A stretch of 64,000 bases of DNA from Gimesia benthica (GCF_009720525.1 NZ_CP043930.1:7080001-7144000); one strand, 5' to 3'. Counted from the stretch's first letter, positions 17,491-28,161 are shown. Numbers and translations are program-made. The notes: a model not told the origin generated them from the sequence alone.

Positions 17491-18933
17491 TTAGTCGCCT
17501 GTTTGGTTTTTGTGAAGAAATAGCCACTCACCCAGGAAAATTAAGATTAAACCGGCAAGAGAAACATAGATTACCAGCATATCCGCCTGGGCTTTAACTA
17601 CCAGAAACGCTCCTAAAATGACAACGTCCAATATCATTGCCGTGATTAAGACAAGACTACTGGCCTTCACCTCTTTGCGGAGGTGATAAAATACTCCCCA
17701 ATGGATGGCGATATCCATGATGAGATAAAAGATGGCACCGAGCGAGGCGATACGACTTAAATCAAAAAAAACCGTTAATAACATCGCCATGACAACGGTA
17801 TACACCAATGTGTGTTTTTGGATGCTACCTGGCATTCCAAAATGTGAGTGCGGTACTAACTTCATGTCTGTGAGCATAGCCAGCATACGAGAAACCGCAA
17901 AGACGCTGGCAATCACACCGGAAACGGTGGCGACAATCGCAAACAATACAGTAAACCATACACCATAATCTCCAAAAGCAGGCCGAGCAGCTTCTGCAAG
18001 AGAATAGTCTTTCGCTTTAATGATTTCATCGACCGTCAGACTTCCTCCCACAGCCAGCGTCACAAGCATATATAGAACCAGACAGAGGGCAATCGAGATG
18101 ATGATGGCTCGTCCTACATTTTTATGAGGATTTTTAAGTTCGCCACCGCTATTTGTAATCGTAGTAAAGCCTTTGTAGGCCAGAATTGCGAGCGCCACAG
18201 CTCCGAGAAACTCTCCCGGTCCCGCACCGGTTTGATTAGACGAAGTATTTTCGAATGAAAAACCGGAAGCCCACAATCCCCCGATTGCAAAGAGAGCAAT
18301 CCCGCCAATTTTGATAAATGCAGTGAAAAAGGATAGCTTTTCTATGAATTCGTTACTCAAGATATTCACGAAAAAAGTGAATGCAAGCAAACCGACTCCG
18401 AGAGCGACCACTAACCATTCATTTTCGCCGACGTTGAAGAGTTGCAGTGTGTACGTACCAAAGGTCTTCGCGACCAGGCTCTCATTGATGATCATGGAAA
18501 AGTACATCAGCAGCGCAAATGCACCTGTTAGCGCTGTTTTACCGTAAGCCTTCTCAAGAAACATGGCGATGCCACCCGCGGATGGATAGGCGTGTGCCAT
18601 TTTTACATAAGAATAAGCACTGAAAGATGCCACGATTGCTGCTGCCAGAAATGCGAGCGGGAACCATTGTTTCGCTAGCTCAGCAACTTGTCCGGTCAGG
18701 GCAAAAATACCGGCACCGATCATCACGCCCGTGCCCATCGCAACAGCACCAGTCAAAGTCAGACTGTTCTCTTTATACTCGGATGAGTTCTCGTCGGAAT
18801 GTTCCATGCTGTGACCCGTTAACGCCGCATCTACGGCTTTGGAGTATTGTGTGGTGAAGTTGATTGTGGTATTGAGTTCGACTTCTCCACTTTCATTGAT
18901 TTCTGTACTGCTCTGTTTTGGAGCAGAGTACAC
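17491..18933 (-). CDS. APC-superfamily amino acid permease
   Basis: Integral membrane transporter with about 12 hydrophobic segments. The first transmembrane segment has the APC signature GTGVMIGAGIFALTG, and later ones include YPSAGGIAMFLEKAYG and LGAVALAILAYKGFTTITNSGGE. Length 480 residues. The start is uncertain: the open frame begins at a GTG (18933), giving a 42-residue hydrophilic extension, while the ATG at 18807 would start just before the first conserved segment. Substrate cannot be told from sequence. It follows the second MerR operon by about 75 bases of promoter region but reads away from it, so is probably independent. Confidence 0.85.
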   Translation of the reverse strand: MYSAPKQSSTEINESGEVELNTTINFTTQYSKAVDAALTGHSMEHSDENSSEYKENSLTLTGAVAMGTGVMIGAGIFALTGQVAELAKQWFPLAFLAAAIVASFSAYSYVKMAHAYPSAGGIAMFLEKAYGKTALTGAFALLMYFSMIINESLVAKTFGTYTLQLFNVGENEWLVVALGVGLLAFTFFVNILSNEFIEKLSFFTAFIKIGGIALFAIGGLWASGFSFENTSSNQTGAGPGEFLGAVALAILAYKGFTTITNSGGELKNPHKNVGRAIIISIALCLVLYMLVTLAVGGSLTVDEIIKAKDYSLAEAARPAFGDYGVWFTVLFAIVATVSGVIASVFAVSRMLAMLTDMKLVPHSHFGMPGSIQKHTLVYTVVMAMLLTVFFDLSRIASLGAIFYLIMDIAIHWGVFYHLRKEVKASSLVLITAMILDVVILGAFLVVKAQADMLVIYVSLAGLILIFLGEWLFLHKNQTGD

Positions 18934-19545
18934 ATAACTTCACTTTCAAAAGCAATCCGCGTGCCACTATGCAGATCTATTGTGCCAGTCTCCAGAACTA
19001 CGATTTTCCGGCCCTAAGCCAGATAGGAGATCAGTTCCGGCATGGATCTGGTCGGCCAGCAATCACTTTGAGCGATTTTCCACCGACTCTGACAGAACAG
19101 TGGATAGGCCCCAGTGAAGATTAGAACTGTCTCAAGGTCGAGTAATCGGAGATTCAAAACGGAGATTGCAATACAAGTCGTTCGTATCTGGATGAAAGAG
19201 CAAGTTGATGACGTTTCGGAATCAGCCCATTTGTTGGTTGCAAGGACTGAATGAAATTACGTATCAATGACGTATTGCTGTGCGAATGTTTTTACGCAGG
19301 TCATACAATTCTGCATTGCGACTGTCTGAGACTTATTGGTTTACAGATTGGTTAATTCGTGATTGAGTATAACGTCAACGCTATCGATTCCAGTCATTGT
19401 GCGTCGACAAAGTCTGCAACACGACTTGAATGAATGTGCGTATTTGTGTGAATCACAATGTAGATGCCTATCACACATTTTAATGAATTTGGCAAACAGG
19501 TAACTCGTATTTCAAAAAAGGATCACATCAGTGCTATATTGGATG
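18934..19545. other. Intergenic region without a supported gene
   Basis: About 610 bases between the permease start and the end of the multicopper oxidase gene. It is mixed in composition and has no open frame with a ribosome site or family resemblance. A 68-codon plus-strand frame ending at 19124 overlaps the permease start and has no start support. Presumably it contains the permease promoter. Confidence 0.5.
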
Positions 19546-20955
19546 TTAGGCATGATGTGGATTCAACGGCGTACTCGAATTCGGCGGGATGGGATCGTCG
19601 GTTGTCATCAACTTATCGTATAGATCCGGTGGCAGTACTCGCATCACAGTAAATAGCCCTTTGACACCTTTATACCAACCTTCGCGCATCCCCTGAGTTT
19701 CGCGACGATCGGTTAATTTTTTCATGTCTTCCATTGTCATCGGCATGCTATAGTCATTCGCCTTTTCCATCTGCATCTTGCCAGCGTGCTTACCTTCCAT
19801 TTTCATATCCGACATCCCCTTCATGATTTGTGGATAGCCAGGAACCTCGAAACCCGGATCGTTCTTTTTCTGGCGAATGATGGGCCCGACTTGAGATACC
19901 ATATGGTTCATCATGTGGTGAAACATGTGACAATGGAGTACCCAATCTCCGGGATTATTAGCCACGAACTCTACATCCCGCGATTGCGCTACCCCCACGA
20001 TCACCGTATTTCCCGGAATCCACGCTGTTTCCGGAATGCGGCCCCCCTCGGTTCCTGTCACCCAAAAAGTGTGCCCGTGCAAATGCATTGGATGCTGATG
20101 CAGCGTACTGAAGTTTAGAAATCGAATGCGGACCCGTTCGCCTAACTTACAAACCAGTGGTGTCGTGTAAGGGCCACACCGCCCGTTGATTGTAAGAAAG
20201 TTCCAGTCCATGGAGATCGTATTGGGAATGTGCGCGTTGGGTAACATCGAAAACTGCTGAGTCATTAACACGAAGTCACGATCCACGGCAGGTTCAAAAG
20301 CCACTTTGGAATGAACAATGAAAGGCACCACCATTCCGATGGCTTCCTGCATCGCCACATGCGGATGTAAGAAAAAACTACCTTCCTGATGCACGTCATA
20401 TTCATAGACAAAGGTCTTGCCCGGTTGAATCAAGTCTTGTGTAACGGCAGGTATTCCGTCCATGCTAATGGGGAGTTCCAAGCCATGTGAATGCAGAGTC
20501 GTCGGCTCTGGCAAATCATTGCGAAAAACAATACGTACTCGTTCTCCTTGATACATTTCTAATACAGGACCGGGAAACTGGCCGTTAAATCCATACGCGT
20601 CCATCCAGATCCCCGGGAGCACTTCTCTACGGGTGGGGGTCGCCTGCAAATGGAACTCGCGCGCACCATTTACAATTTTCCCGCTCAATGTTTTCAAATC
20701 AGGTGCAATCACATTGACTGGTGGCTCCCCCGCTTTTCGCAATCCGGGCACGAGTTTCCCTCGGTCAGTCGGACTACCAACTGGGCCACCAGTGCCTGGA
20801 TGCATACGAGGATATGTGCCTCCCTGACCTTGATATTTATCGGAAGAAGCTCCGCTTTCCGATGACTGCCCCATAGCGGTCCCCGCAGCAAACAATCCGG
20901 CCGTGGCTGCCGCACCCTGCTTTAGAAAGTCCCTGCGGTCATTTTGAGTACCCAT
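19546..20955 (-). CDS. Multicopper oxidase (CopA/CueO-like), Tat-exported
   Basis: Periplasmic copper enzyme of about 469 residues. A twin-arginine signal (NDRRDFLKQGAAATAGLFAAG) is followed by cupredoxin domains with the four copper-binding blocks: LHSHGLEL, FFLHPHVAMQ, HQHPMHLHGHTFW and HCHMFHHMMNHM. The third His block and HCH-containing fourth block are intact. The first block reads HSHG rather than the usual HWHG. Near the C-terminus is a Met/His-rich stretch (MSDMKMEGKHAGKMQM), as in copper-detoxifying oxidases that oxidise Cu(I). It lies downstream of the TolC-like gene in the same direction, 65 bases apart, and fits copper tolerance. A start at 20970 is also possible. Confidence 0.9.
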   Translation of the reverse strand: MGTQNDRRDFLKQGAAATAGLFAAGTAMGQSSESGASSDKYQGQGGTYPRMHPGTGGPVGSPTDRGKLVPGLRKAGEPPVNVIAPDLKTLSGKIVNGAREFHLQATPTRREVLPGIWMDAYGFNGQFPGPVLEMYQGERVRIVFRNDLPEPTTLHSHGLELPISMDGIPAVTQDLIQPGKTFVYEYDVHQEGSFFLHPHVAMQEAIGMVVPFIVHSKVAFEPAVDRDFVLMTQQFSMLPNAHIPNTISMDWNFLTINGRCGPYTTPLVCKLGERVRIRFLNFSTLHQHPMHLHGHTFWVTGTEGGRIPETAWIPGNTVIVGVAQSRDVEFVANNPGDWVLHCHMFHHMMNHMVSQVGPIIRQKKNDPGFEVPGYPQIMKGMSDMKMEGKHAGKMQMEKANDYSMPMTMEDMKKLTDRRETQGMREGWYKGVKGLFTVMRVLPPDLYDKLMTTDDPIPPNSSTPLNPHHA

Positions 20956-21020
20956 TGATAGGCCTTTCATTTTGTTTTATTTCGTTTTGCTAAATGATCG
21001 TTGTTCATCGTCTCTTACGA

Positions 21021-22526
21021 TTACCGGGGTTTGGGAACGGCATTGATATGTCCGCCACCCACTGGCGCAGGAGGCTCGGCCAGTCCACCTGTCAATAGCA
21101 TACCGCTAATGGCAATCTCACTTTCATGATACTTTAATTGACTCATGATATAGTCTGCCTGCAAATTGAGATAGATCTGCTGTGCCATCAACACATCAGG
21201 CCAGGGAGCGCGCCGCTCCTTATAACTATGATGTAACAGATCGTAGGCTTGCTTACCCTTAGGTAACATTTCATCTCTGTAAGTTTCTACATGCTGACAC
21301 GCGGTCTGATAATTTCTAAATTCTGTTGAAAGTCTGCTCATCAATGATAATTCCAACCGTTTCACATCCGCCCGAGATCGGTTGAGATCGGCTAAGGCCT
21401 GATCCACGGTGCCTTGGTTTTTGTCGAAGATAGGAATAGGTAACCCGACGGTGACCCCTGCTACTGAGTTATCGGTCTCGAAATTATGACCGAAATTGAC
21501 ATCGACCAGGATATTAGGTATCGGTTGGACGCGTTCACGTTCTACGGTTATTTCGTCATGTTGCACACGTTCCCAGGCAGCAACGATTTCAGGACTGCTT
21601 TCTAATAACTGATTGAGCGCCGAATTCCAGTCATAAAATTCCTGAGGAGGCTCAAGCCTCCCTCTAAGAGTTGTACATTGTAATTCAGGAGTACCCACCA
21701 TCGCCACCAGATTTCGCCACTCCTGTTCCAAGTCGTTCTCAGCCGCCTGCTGTTTCAATTGTGCGCGATGCAAGTCGACTTCCGCCTGCAACAGGCCGGA
21801 CTGATTCGTCTGTCCTAGATTAAGCATCTCTTTATGTGTTTGTAAATTATCTTTCGCATTCTCCAGAAGTTTACCTTGGACTGCGAGTAACTGCTGCGCT
21901 GCCAGTGTCCGGTAGAAATGAATCCGCACGTCATTCAAGACACGCGTGTACTGGGCCGACAAGATGGTTTCCGCAACAGCGACCTGCTTTGTCCATTTCG
22001 CGCGACTGAGCTTCAGCTTACCACCTGTGACAAATTCCTGTGAGACGAATGCCCCCTGTAATTCACCAGCCGTGCCATTGATGCCAATTTGATCGCTGGC
22101 ATACCCTACAACCGGGTTTGGGTAGAGTCCCGCCTGATAGGCTGCGCCTCGTGATGCTTCGACTTGCGCTGCCGCCTGGACCAGCGTCGGATTATTGGCT
22201 TGTGCCAAAGCTTCTAGCTCATCCAGTGATATCGCAGTACTTTGGCTTGCTAAAACATCACCCGGCATGGGGAGAAGAAGTGGATCGTATTTCTCTACTG
22301 GTAACTCAATTGACTCTTGATGCGATACGAGTCGTGTTTCAGTCTCCGAGGTTGCATCATATTCTGCTTCCGCATCATCGCGCACAATGACTTGCGAAGT
22401 TTCATTTTCTGCTGGTACAGGTTTTTTACCTATTTGATTAGCAACATCCCTTTTCGTGCTGGTTGCACATCCACTAATTAATACGATTGCCAGTAAGATA
22501 GAAATTAGATTCTTTGAATTCACCAC
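21021..22526 (-). CDS. TolC/CusC-family outer-membrane efflux lipoprotein
   Basis: A 501-residue outer-membrane channel subunit. It starts with a lipoprotein signal (LLAIVLISGCATS) and has two OEP repeats: LDELEALAQANNPTLVQAAA with GLYPNPVVGY in the first, and a second repeat with FDKNQGTVDQALADLNRSRADV. Long alpha-helical stretches between them form the periplasmic tunnel. The tail GGLAEPPAPVGGG is low complexity. It is upstream of, and probably co-transcribed with, the multicopper oxidase. It could supply the channel for the CusBA pump at the left end, 17 kb away; that pairing is inference. Confidence 0.92.
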   Translation of the reverse strand: MVNSKNLISILLAIVLISGCATSTKRDVANQIGKKPVPAENETSQVIVRDDAEAEYDATSETETRLVSHQESIELPVEKYDPLLLPMPGDVLASQSTAISLDELEALAQANNPTLVQAAAQVEASRGAAYQAGLYPNPVVGYASDQIGINGTAGELQGAFVSQEFVTGGKLKLSRAKWTKQVAVAETILSAQYTRVLNDVRIHFYRTLAAQQLLAVQGKLLENAKDNLQTHKEMLNLGQTNQSGLLQAEVDLHRAQLKQQAAENDLEQEWRNLVAMVGTPELQCTTLRGRLEPPQEFYDWNSALNQLLESSPEIVAAWERVQHDEITVERERVQPIPNILVDVNFGHNFETDNSVAGVTVGLPIPIFDKNQGTVDQALADLNRSRADVKRLELSLMSRLSTEFRNYQTACQHVETYRDEMLPKGKQAYDLLHHSYKERRAPWPDVLMAQQIYLNLQADYIMSQLKYHESEIAISGMLLTGGLAEPPAPVGGGHINAVPKPR

Positions 22527-23408
22527 GGCCCCCCGAAGTCTAGAACTAGCCGCGCAAATTCTTCACGCGCGATTCCCTTAACGTATAGTTATCGGCGGGA
22601 TCTGTACTATTGTGTTATTGCAATATATCGATTGTAACGGTTTTCTGTAGAATAGAATGATGGTGGCATCTAAACATCATGTCCAATGATGGTTACGATA
22701 ATATTCTTTTCTCATCCCGAAGAAGAAAAACGCCAAATCTACCATGTCGAGAGCATTTAAGTACGAGTTGATCGCGCTCCACGTTGGTTTGTGATGCAGC
22801 TGATTCAGCGTGTGAATAGAGGAGACTGCCACATTTGAACTAATAAAGTCGGCAGAACTCACTCAATTCGGAGTCTCTAATGGTCGTCACGCAGTTCACG
22901 AACCTTGGCCAGCCATTCAACGAGTCCTTGTCGAAGATGTTGGGTAAGTTGAAGCAAAACACCGCCGTATTCAATTGCTCGATTGACTTCAGCATTTGCG
23001 AGGAATTCGTCACCAGTGACTTTGTTGGGTGGCAAATCTTCTACTGTCCGTAGCGGAAGCGCAGGCAGTGAGGGACGTTGCCCCGAAATTAATTCCGGAT
23101 TTGATCAGCTGGGATTGCCTTCATTAACAGCAAATTTGAGCAATACCAGTTTCCGAATTTGGTGAACGCACAGTGGTTCGAGGAGGATGCGTGATCGTTT
23201 TGACTCAACGTGCCGTCGTCATGACAACAACACATTGACAACGAGAGCTTAGCTTTGTTTGTTATAAAACACCGTGTGACAGTTTGTTATGTCTTAATTT
23301 TAATGGTTGGCATAAATAATGCCTTTTGTGTCGAGTCATCAACAAACAAAGAAAAGCCTTAAAGCTATTGAGGTAATCATACTCACGAAATGAAAAGGAG
23401 ATCCTATT
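22527..23408. other. Gene-poor region with a possible gene remnant
   Basis: About 880 bases. It should contain the TolC-like gene's promoter on its left. Apart from a minus-strand remnant (22877-23104) I see no gene. Its right end precedes the His-rich secreted protein. Confidence 0.5.
22877..23104 (-). pseudogene. Open-frame remnant without a start codon
   Basis: A 75-codon minus-strand stretch with protein-like composition, including LPPNKVTGDEFLANAEVNRA and EWLAKVRELRDDH, ends at a TAG at 22877. It has an in-frame TGA at 23105-23107 and no Met, Val or Leu start codon with a ribosome site after it. The frame before that TGA is also protein-like (IRKLVLLKFAVNEGN). It may be a decayed gene or a short gene with an unusual start. 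No family recognised. Confidence 0.3.
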
Positions 23409-23741
23409 ATGATACGTTTCGCACTGTTTCTCGGTATTCTCGCTGCCTTGACAGCATTCACGACCAATCCGGCAAAGGCAGCAGATAACTCTTATGTACA
23501 TGGATATCTTGGCCACACCTTGTCGGGGCACGGATACCTTTCGTCCGGATATGGTCACTCGACTTACAGGCAGCGTCTCCAACACGGTTATGTCAACCAC
23601 GGGTATTCTGCACGTGAGTATGGACACGGTTCCTTCCGGCAAAGCCACATCGACCGCGGCTATTACAATTACCCATCCTATAGTCACCGCGGTGCAGTCC
23701 AGATTATGACACCGCATCTAGATTTTCGGTTAGGTCACTAA
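23409..23741 (+). CDS. Small exported His/Tyr/Gly-rich protein
   Basis: A 110-residue protein with a clear signal peptide (ALFLGILAALTAFT, cleavage probably after AKA). The mature part is made of imperfect HGY/GYGH units (HGYLGH, GHGYLSSGYGHS, HGYVNHGYS, YGHGS) and ends FRLGH. AGGAG lies 8 bases before the ATG. The His density suggests metal binding in the periplasm, matching the copper/mercury genes around it; this is inference. No named family recognised. Confidence 0.75.
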   Translation: MIRFALFLGILAALTAFTTNPAKAADNSYVHGYLGHTLSGHGYLSSGYGHSTYRQRLQHGYVNHGYSAREYGHGSFRQSHIDRGYYNYPSYSHRGAVQIMTPHLDFRLGH

Positions 23742-24023
23742 ACGGGTTAGCTTAGTCAGTGCCGAAGTGAATAGCTTCTACCAAGAAAGGGTTAGCACTG
23801 TCCCTTAGACTTCTCACTCTCAAAATTCTCGAAAAGGATTCATGAAAAGATACTTTTTTCAATTCCTGCAAACCCTGAGTGGAATTGATAGCAAGTCGAA
23901 CACTTTTAAGTCTCACTGTCATTTTGAGTTAGCGAAAGTCACCGAAATCTATTTGAAATACGAACTATCTTTTGAATTTATCTTCAAATTCCAATGAATA
24001 ATCTGGAATGGTTCTGCATCTAA

Positions 24024-24068
24024 CCCCTCGACTGCAAAATTGCTTTGCAGTCGAGGGGTTTCTATTTC
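24024..24068 (+). terminator. Strong rho-independent terminator
   Basis: A perfect 15-bp stem (CCCCTCGACTGCAAA, 24024-24038; complement 24044-24058) with a 5-base loop is followed by TTTCTATTTCT. It lies downstream of the His-rich protein gene (end 23741) and 38 bases before the methyltransferase start, so it insulates the two. The 280 bases between show no gene. Confidence 0.85.
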
Positions 24069-24106
24069 TAGTTAGATGTTCCAAACATATTCAGTTAGAG
24101 AAAAGC

Positions 24107-24763
24107 ATGAAAGCAGCTATATCAAGATTGTGTCGAAAATTAACTATCAAAACGTTTTCGCGTAAAACAAAACTAATGTTAGAACGATTCAAAGGAGTTG
24201 ATTTTTTAACTGTAATACAACCTGAAGAAATTGGATATGACCCTCATGTTGTGTATCGGTCTTCTCCTTCTGGAAATAAATATTTAATACAATTACTAAA
24301 AGATATTAGTGTTACAAACGCTGACTCTATTATCGATATTGGCTCCGGAAAAGGTAGCGCAATGCGATCAATGCTAAAGTTTCCCTTTGCAGAAATTGCT
24401 GGAATTGAGTTGTCAGAACAGATCGCTGCAATAGCAATAAATAATTTCAAAAAACTAAGGGCGAATAGATGTCATGTGTTTAGTTGCGATGCAACGGCAT
24501 TTCAGAATTATGGCCACTATAATATGTTTTATTTCTATAACCCATTTCCGGCTGATATTATGTCAGAAGTGATTTGCAAGATAGATGAGTCTGCCCGAGG
24601 AAGCGATAAAGAAATACTAATTATATACAACAACCCAGTTTATCATGACTCAATCATTAGTTTTGGAGCGTTCTCGAAGGTCAAAGAATATCCTGATGAA
24701 TGGGGAAATCAAATCTTTCTTTATTCAAATAAAAGTCTGGAACACTCCAGATTGAATCGCTAA
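24107..24763 (+). CDS. Class I SAM-dependent methyltransferase-like protein
   Basis: About 218 residues. Motif I is IIDIGSGKGSAM, the SAM-binding glycine loop, followed by the acidic end of beta-2 (GIELSEQ) and CDATAFQNYGHYNMFYFYNPFP, typical of class I methyltransferases. The N-terminus is basic (RLCRKLTIKTFSRKTKL). The start at 24107 is set by the terminator just upstream, which makes the longer frame from 24008 unlikely. The gene is clearly more AT-rich than its neighbours, suggesting separate transfer. The substrate is unknown. Confidence 0.72.
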   Translation: MKAAISRLCRKLTIKTFSRKTKLMLERFKGVDFLTVIQPEEIGYDPHVVYRSSPSGNKYLIQLLKDISVTNADSIIDIGSGKGSAMRSMLKFPFAEIAGIELSEQIAAIAINNFKKLRANRCHVFSCDATAFQNYGHYNMFYFYNPFPADIMSEVICKIDESARGSDKEILIIYNNPVYHDSIISFGAFSKVKEYPDEWGNQIFLYSNKSLEHSRLNR

Positions 24764-25106
24764 TTTTGTTGATGAAAAGAGTTCAGGGATTTAATCGTTG
24801 AGCTTGTGAATTATTCTCCATGATAAAGACGTATGCTGTGTTCAGCATCAAGATAAAGCAATCTGTTCGTCAGATAACGTACTCATAGAATAATTCTGGT
24901 TGCGATTTAAATATAGAATAGAAAACAACCTATCCCCCCATACCATGACTATATTGAGAATCGAAAAAAAAGTAGTGAGAACCTCAAAATAATGTCATTT
25001 GACATGAAGAAAGCACGAGTAGGTTGCATCCAATATCGAAGAAGCCGGGAATGTGCGCCCCTCTCTTTACACATCACAACGACATGAACTAGCAGGAACG
25101 TGTTAT
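24764..25106. other. Intergenic region upstream of the copper ATPase
   Basis: About 340 AT-rich bases. No gene is supported. It presumably holds the ATPase promoter, but no clean palindrome with a 19-20 base spacer was found here, unlike the two merR promoters. Confidence 0.5.
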
Positions 25107-27602
25107 ATGGCGATTGATCCAATTTGCGGGATGCAAGTTGAAGAAGCAACAGGGTTAAATTGTGAGTTCGGTGGAGCAACATTCTATTTCTGCAGTAAGA
25201 ATTGTAAAGAGAAATTCCAAAGGCAACAGACTTTGGCTGCTCTACTGACTCCAGACAATCAGCATTCCAGCATGAAGACCGGTGCTGGTAAAAGCCATGG
25301 AAATTGTAATCCTGAATCAGAGCTGGGAGGTAAAAACGCCACAACAAAACATGCAGTAGCTGCAAAGTCCCACAAATATTTCTGCCCAATGTGTGCAGGA
25401 ATCGGCAGTGATAAACCCGGCGAGTGCCCAAAGTGTGGAATGGCCTTAGAATTAGTCAAACCAGAACTTGCAGAGTCTCGAACAGTTTATACGTGCCCGA
25501 TGCACCCGGAAGTTGAGCAGAATGAACCAGGTACATGTCCAAAGTGTGGGATGGAACTGGAACCGAAGTATGTAACCGCGCTTGAGGAAGATGACGACAC
25601 CCAACTTAGGAGCATGACACAACGATTCTGGGTCGCTGTAGTTTTGGGGATACCGGTACTGCTGTTGGCGATGTTGCCAATGCTCGATAAGGCACTGGAA
25701 TTTTCACCGTTTGTTTCGTCTTGGGTTCAATTTGCGCTGAGTTCACCGATTGTACTCTGGGCTGGCTGGCCGTTCTTTAAACGTGGTTGGCGGTCCTTAG
25801 TCAATTGGAACTTAAACATGTTCACATTGGTCTCGCTTGGTGTTGGTGCGGCATATTTATATAGCACAGCCGCGGTGCTGGTGCCCGGAATGATTCCAGA
25901 TTCTTTCAAAGAAAATGGTCACGTTGCTGTATATTTTGAAGCTGCTGCCGTAATCATTGCCTTGGTATTATTGGGACAAGTGCTTGAATTACGTGCCCGT
26001 CGTCGAACTGGCAACGCAGTTCGTGAACTTTTATCACTAGCACCACCAACGGCCCGTGTTGTCGTTAACGGGCAAGAGCAGGAGCTTCCATTAGAAGAAG
26101 TTCGCGAGAGCGATATTCTCAAAGTAGTTCCTGGCGAAAAAATACCCGTTGATGGAGAAATCATTTCCGGCAAGAGTTCGATTGACGAATCAATGTTAAC
26201 CGGTGAACCAGTTCCGGTCTCGAAGCAGACGGGCGATCTAGTGATGGGCGGCACGGTGAATCAGACTGGTTCGTTCCAAATGCGAGCAAAACATGTAGGT
26301 GAGGGTACTGTATTGTCACAAATTGTGCGGATGGTTGCTGACGCTCAACGCAGCCGTGCACCAATACAACGTATCGTTGACGTGGTAGCAAGCTGGTTCG
26401 TGCCCGCAGTAGTCTTAATCGCCATAGTTACATTTGTTGTTTGGGCATGGTTATCTCCAGAAGAACCACGGCTTGGTTTCGCTTTGATCAATGCTGTCGC
26501 AGTGCTCATTATCGCTTGTCCTTGTGCGTTGGGCCTAGCCACGCCGATGTCAATCATGGTTGGCATCGGTCGTGGAGCACAGGAAGGTGTACTGATCAAA
26601 GACGCCGTAGTCTTAGAAGTCCTGGAGCAGGTGGATACGATTGTCGTTGATAAAACAGGTACACTGACGGAGGGACGGCCCAAACTCACTGAATGCATTC
26701 CTACAGAGTCCATTTCAGAGAAGGAGCTATTGGAATATGCGTCAGCGGTCGAACGAAACAGCGAACATCCACTAGGCCGTGCCATCATCGATGCTGCCAG
26801 GGAAAAAGGAATTGACTTGGCAGCAGTTGATGAGTTTGATTCCACAACCGGGGGTGGAGTATCAGGAACGGTTAAAGGAAAGAGCGTTTTGATTGGTAAA
26901 CTTGACTTTCTTGTCGATCAAAGAGTTCGTAACATTGAGACAATGCGAGAACGTGCTGAAACGCTGCAGCACGATGGTCATACAGTGATGTTCGTTGCTG
27001 TTAATGGGCAATTCGCCGGACTACTGGCCGTCTCTGATCCTATCAAAGCGTCAACCCCCGACGCTGTGCAAGAACTACACGATTTGGGCTTACGAATTAT
27101 TGTGCTCACCGGTGACAACAAGCGTACTGCCCTGGCAGTGGCCAAGAATCTTGGCATCGACGAAGTGGAAGCAGGCATTAGTCCACAAGACAAAAACGCG
27201 AGAGTACGAGCACTGAAGACAAAAGGTAGTAAAGTGGCGATGGCTGGCGATGGTATTAATGACGCACCAGCACTTGCTGAAGCTGACGTAGGTATTGCGA
27301 TGGGGACAGGCACGGACGTGGCCATCGAAAGTGCCGGTGTGACGTTAGTGAAAGGAGACCTACGTGGCATTGTTAAAGCTGTCCGATTGAGTCGCAGTAC
27401 TATGCGCAATATCCGCCAAAACTTATTCTTCGCATTTATCTACAATATTCTTGGCGTGCCCGTTGCCAGTGGAGTACTGGTTCCGTTTCTTGGAATGGGG
27501 GCTCTGTTGAATCCTATGATCGCTGCAGCTGCAATGAGTCTTAGCTCAGTTTCCGTCATCGGCAACGCTTTACGTTTGCGGCAAGCTCAATTATATAAGT
27601 AA
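25107..27602 (+). CDS. copA: Copper-translocating P1B-type ATPase with YHS and two HMBD domains
   Basis: An 831-residue ATP-driven Cu exporter. Order: YHS domain ([16 protein letters not shown]; about residues 1-40), two heavy-metal-binding domains with CPMCAG...CPKCGM (about 90-120) and CPMHPE...CPKCGM (about 127-152), then eight-helix P1B core. [10 protein letters not shown] (about residue 470) is the ion site, DKTGTLTEG (about 514) the phosphorylation site, SEHPLG the nucleotide His motif, [10 protein letters not shown] (about 713) the hinge. AGGA precedes the ATG at 25107; an upstream frame to 25053 has no support. No classical GMTCxxC HMA domain is present. The DUF2231 gene follows by 44 bases. 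Confidence 0.95.
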   Translation: MAIDPICGMQVEEATGLNCEFGGATFYFCSKNCKEKFQRQQTLAALLTPDNQHSSMKTGAGKSHGNCNPESELGGKNATTKHAVAAKSHKYFCPMCAGIGSDKPGECPKCGMALELVKPELAESRTVYTCPMHPEVEQNEPGTCPKCGMELEPKYVTALEEDDDTQLRSMTQRFWVAVVLGIPVLLLAMLPMLDKALEFSPFVSSWVQFALSSPIVLWAGWPFFKRGWRSLVNWNLNMFTLVSLGVGAAYLYSTAAVLVPGMIPDSFKENGHVAVYFEAAAVIIALVLLGQVLELRARRRTGNAVRELLSLAPPTARVVVNGQEQELPLEEVRESDILKVVPGEKIPVDGEIISGKSSIDESMLTGEPVPVSKQTGDLVMGGTVNQTGSFQMRAKHVGEGTVLSQIVRMVADAQRSRAPIQRIVDVVASWFVPAVVLIAIVTFVVWAWLSPEEPRLGFALINAVAVLIIACPCALGLATPMSIMVGIGRGAQEGVLIKDAVVLEVLEQVDTIVVDKTGTLTEGRPKLTECIPTESISEKELLEYASAVERNSEHPLGRAIIDAAREKGIDLAAVDEFDSTTGGGVSGTVKGKSVLIGKLDFLVDQRVRNIETMRERAETLQHDGHTVMFVAVNGQFAGLLAVSDPIKASTPDAVQELHDLGLRIIVLTGDNKRTALAVAKNLGIDEVEAGISPQDKNARVRALKTKGSKVAMAGDGINDAPALAEADVGIAMGTGTDVAIESAGVTLVKGDLRGIVKAVRLSRSTMRNIRQNLFFAFIYNILGVPVASGVLVPFLGMGALLNPMIAAAAMSLSSVSVIGNALRLRQAQLYK

Positions 27603-27645
27603 TGAGTATCGATCAAAATGAACCCTTCGGAAAGTTGAATACATT

Positions 27646-28161
27646 ATGGATAATATTCTCCCAAAACCATGGGAATTGCACCCTGCACTGGTCCACTTTC
27701 CAATTGCATTTCTTCTGGGGGGCGTTGTACTCTTACTGTGGGCGTGGTGGAGAGCGAACGAGATACAGCATCGAGTGGCCGCAGGAATGTTGCTGGTCGG
27801 AATGGTTTCGGGTTGGCTCGCCTCCACCGCAGGCGGATTGGCATACTTTACGGTGCCAGCTCATACCGAACAAGGCCACGTACTCATGTACTGGCATTTG
27901 GGATTTGGATTGGCGATGCTCATTCTCTTCACTTGGCTATCGACAGTAAGCTGGCGAGGGCGAACAACAGCAGCCACTAAGCTGCAATTGACTGTAGCAT
28001 TGTGTGGAGTTGTGCTATTGATGCTAACCGGTTATCTCGGTGGTTTAATAGTCTACCATCACGGTGCGGGAGTTAACCCGAATATCCTTGCTCCGGAAAT
28101 ACGTGATGGCCACTCACATGGAAATAATGAGCAACATGATGTATCGGTCCATGAGCACTAA
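27646..28161 (+). CDS. DUF2231 membrane protein with His-rich tail
   Basis: A 171-residue protein with four hydrophobic segments. The opening ELHPALVHFPIAFLLGG is the hallmark of DUF2231. A second conserved region reads YWHLGFGLAML, and the last helix contains TGYLGGLIVYHHGAGV. The C-terminus is His-rich (HSHGNNEQHDVSVHEH). These features suggest heme or metal contact in the membrane, but function is not established. It lies just after the copper ATPase on the same strand and is probably co-transcribed. Confidence 0.85.
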   Translation: MDNILPKPWELHPALVHFPIAFLLGGVVLLLWAWWRANEIQHRVAAGMLLVGMVSGWLASTAGGLAYFTVPAHTEQGHVLMYWHLGFGLAMLILFTWLSTVSWRGRTTAATKLQLTVALCGVVLLMLTGYLGGLIVYHHGAGVNPNILAPEIRDGHSHGNNEQHDVSVHEH

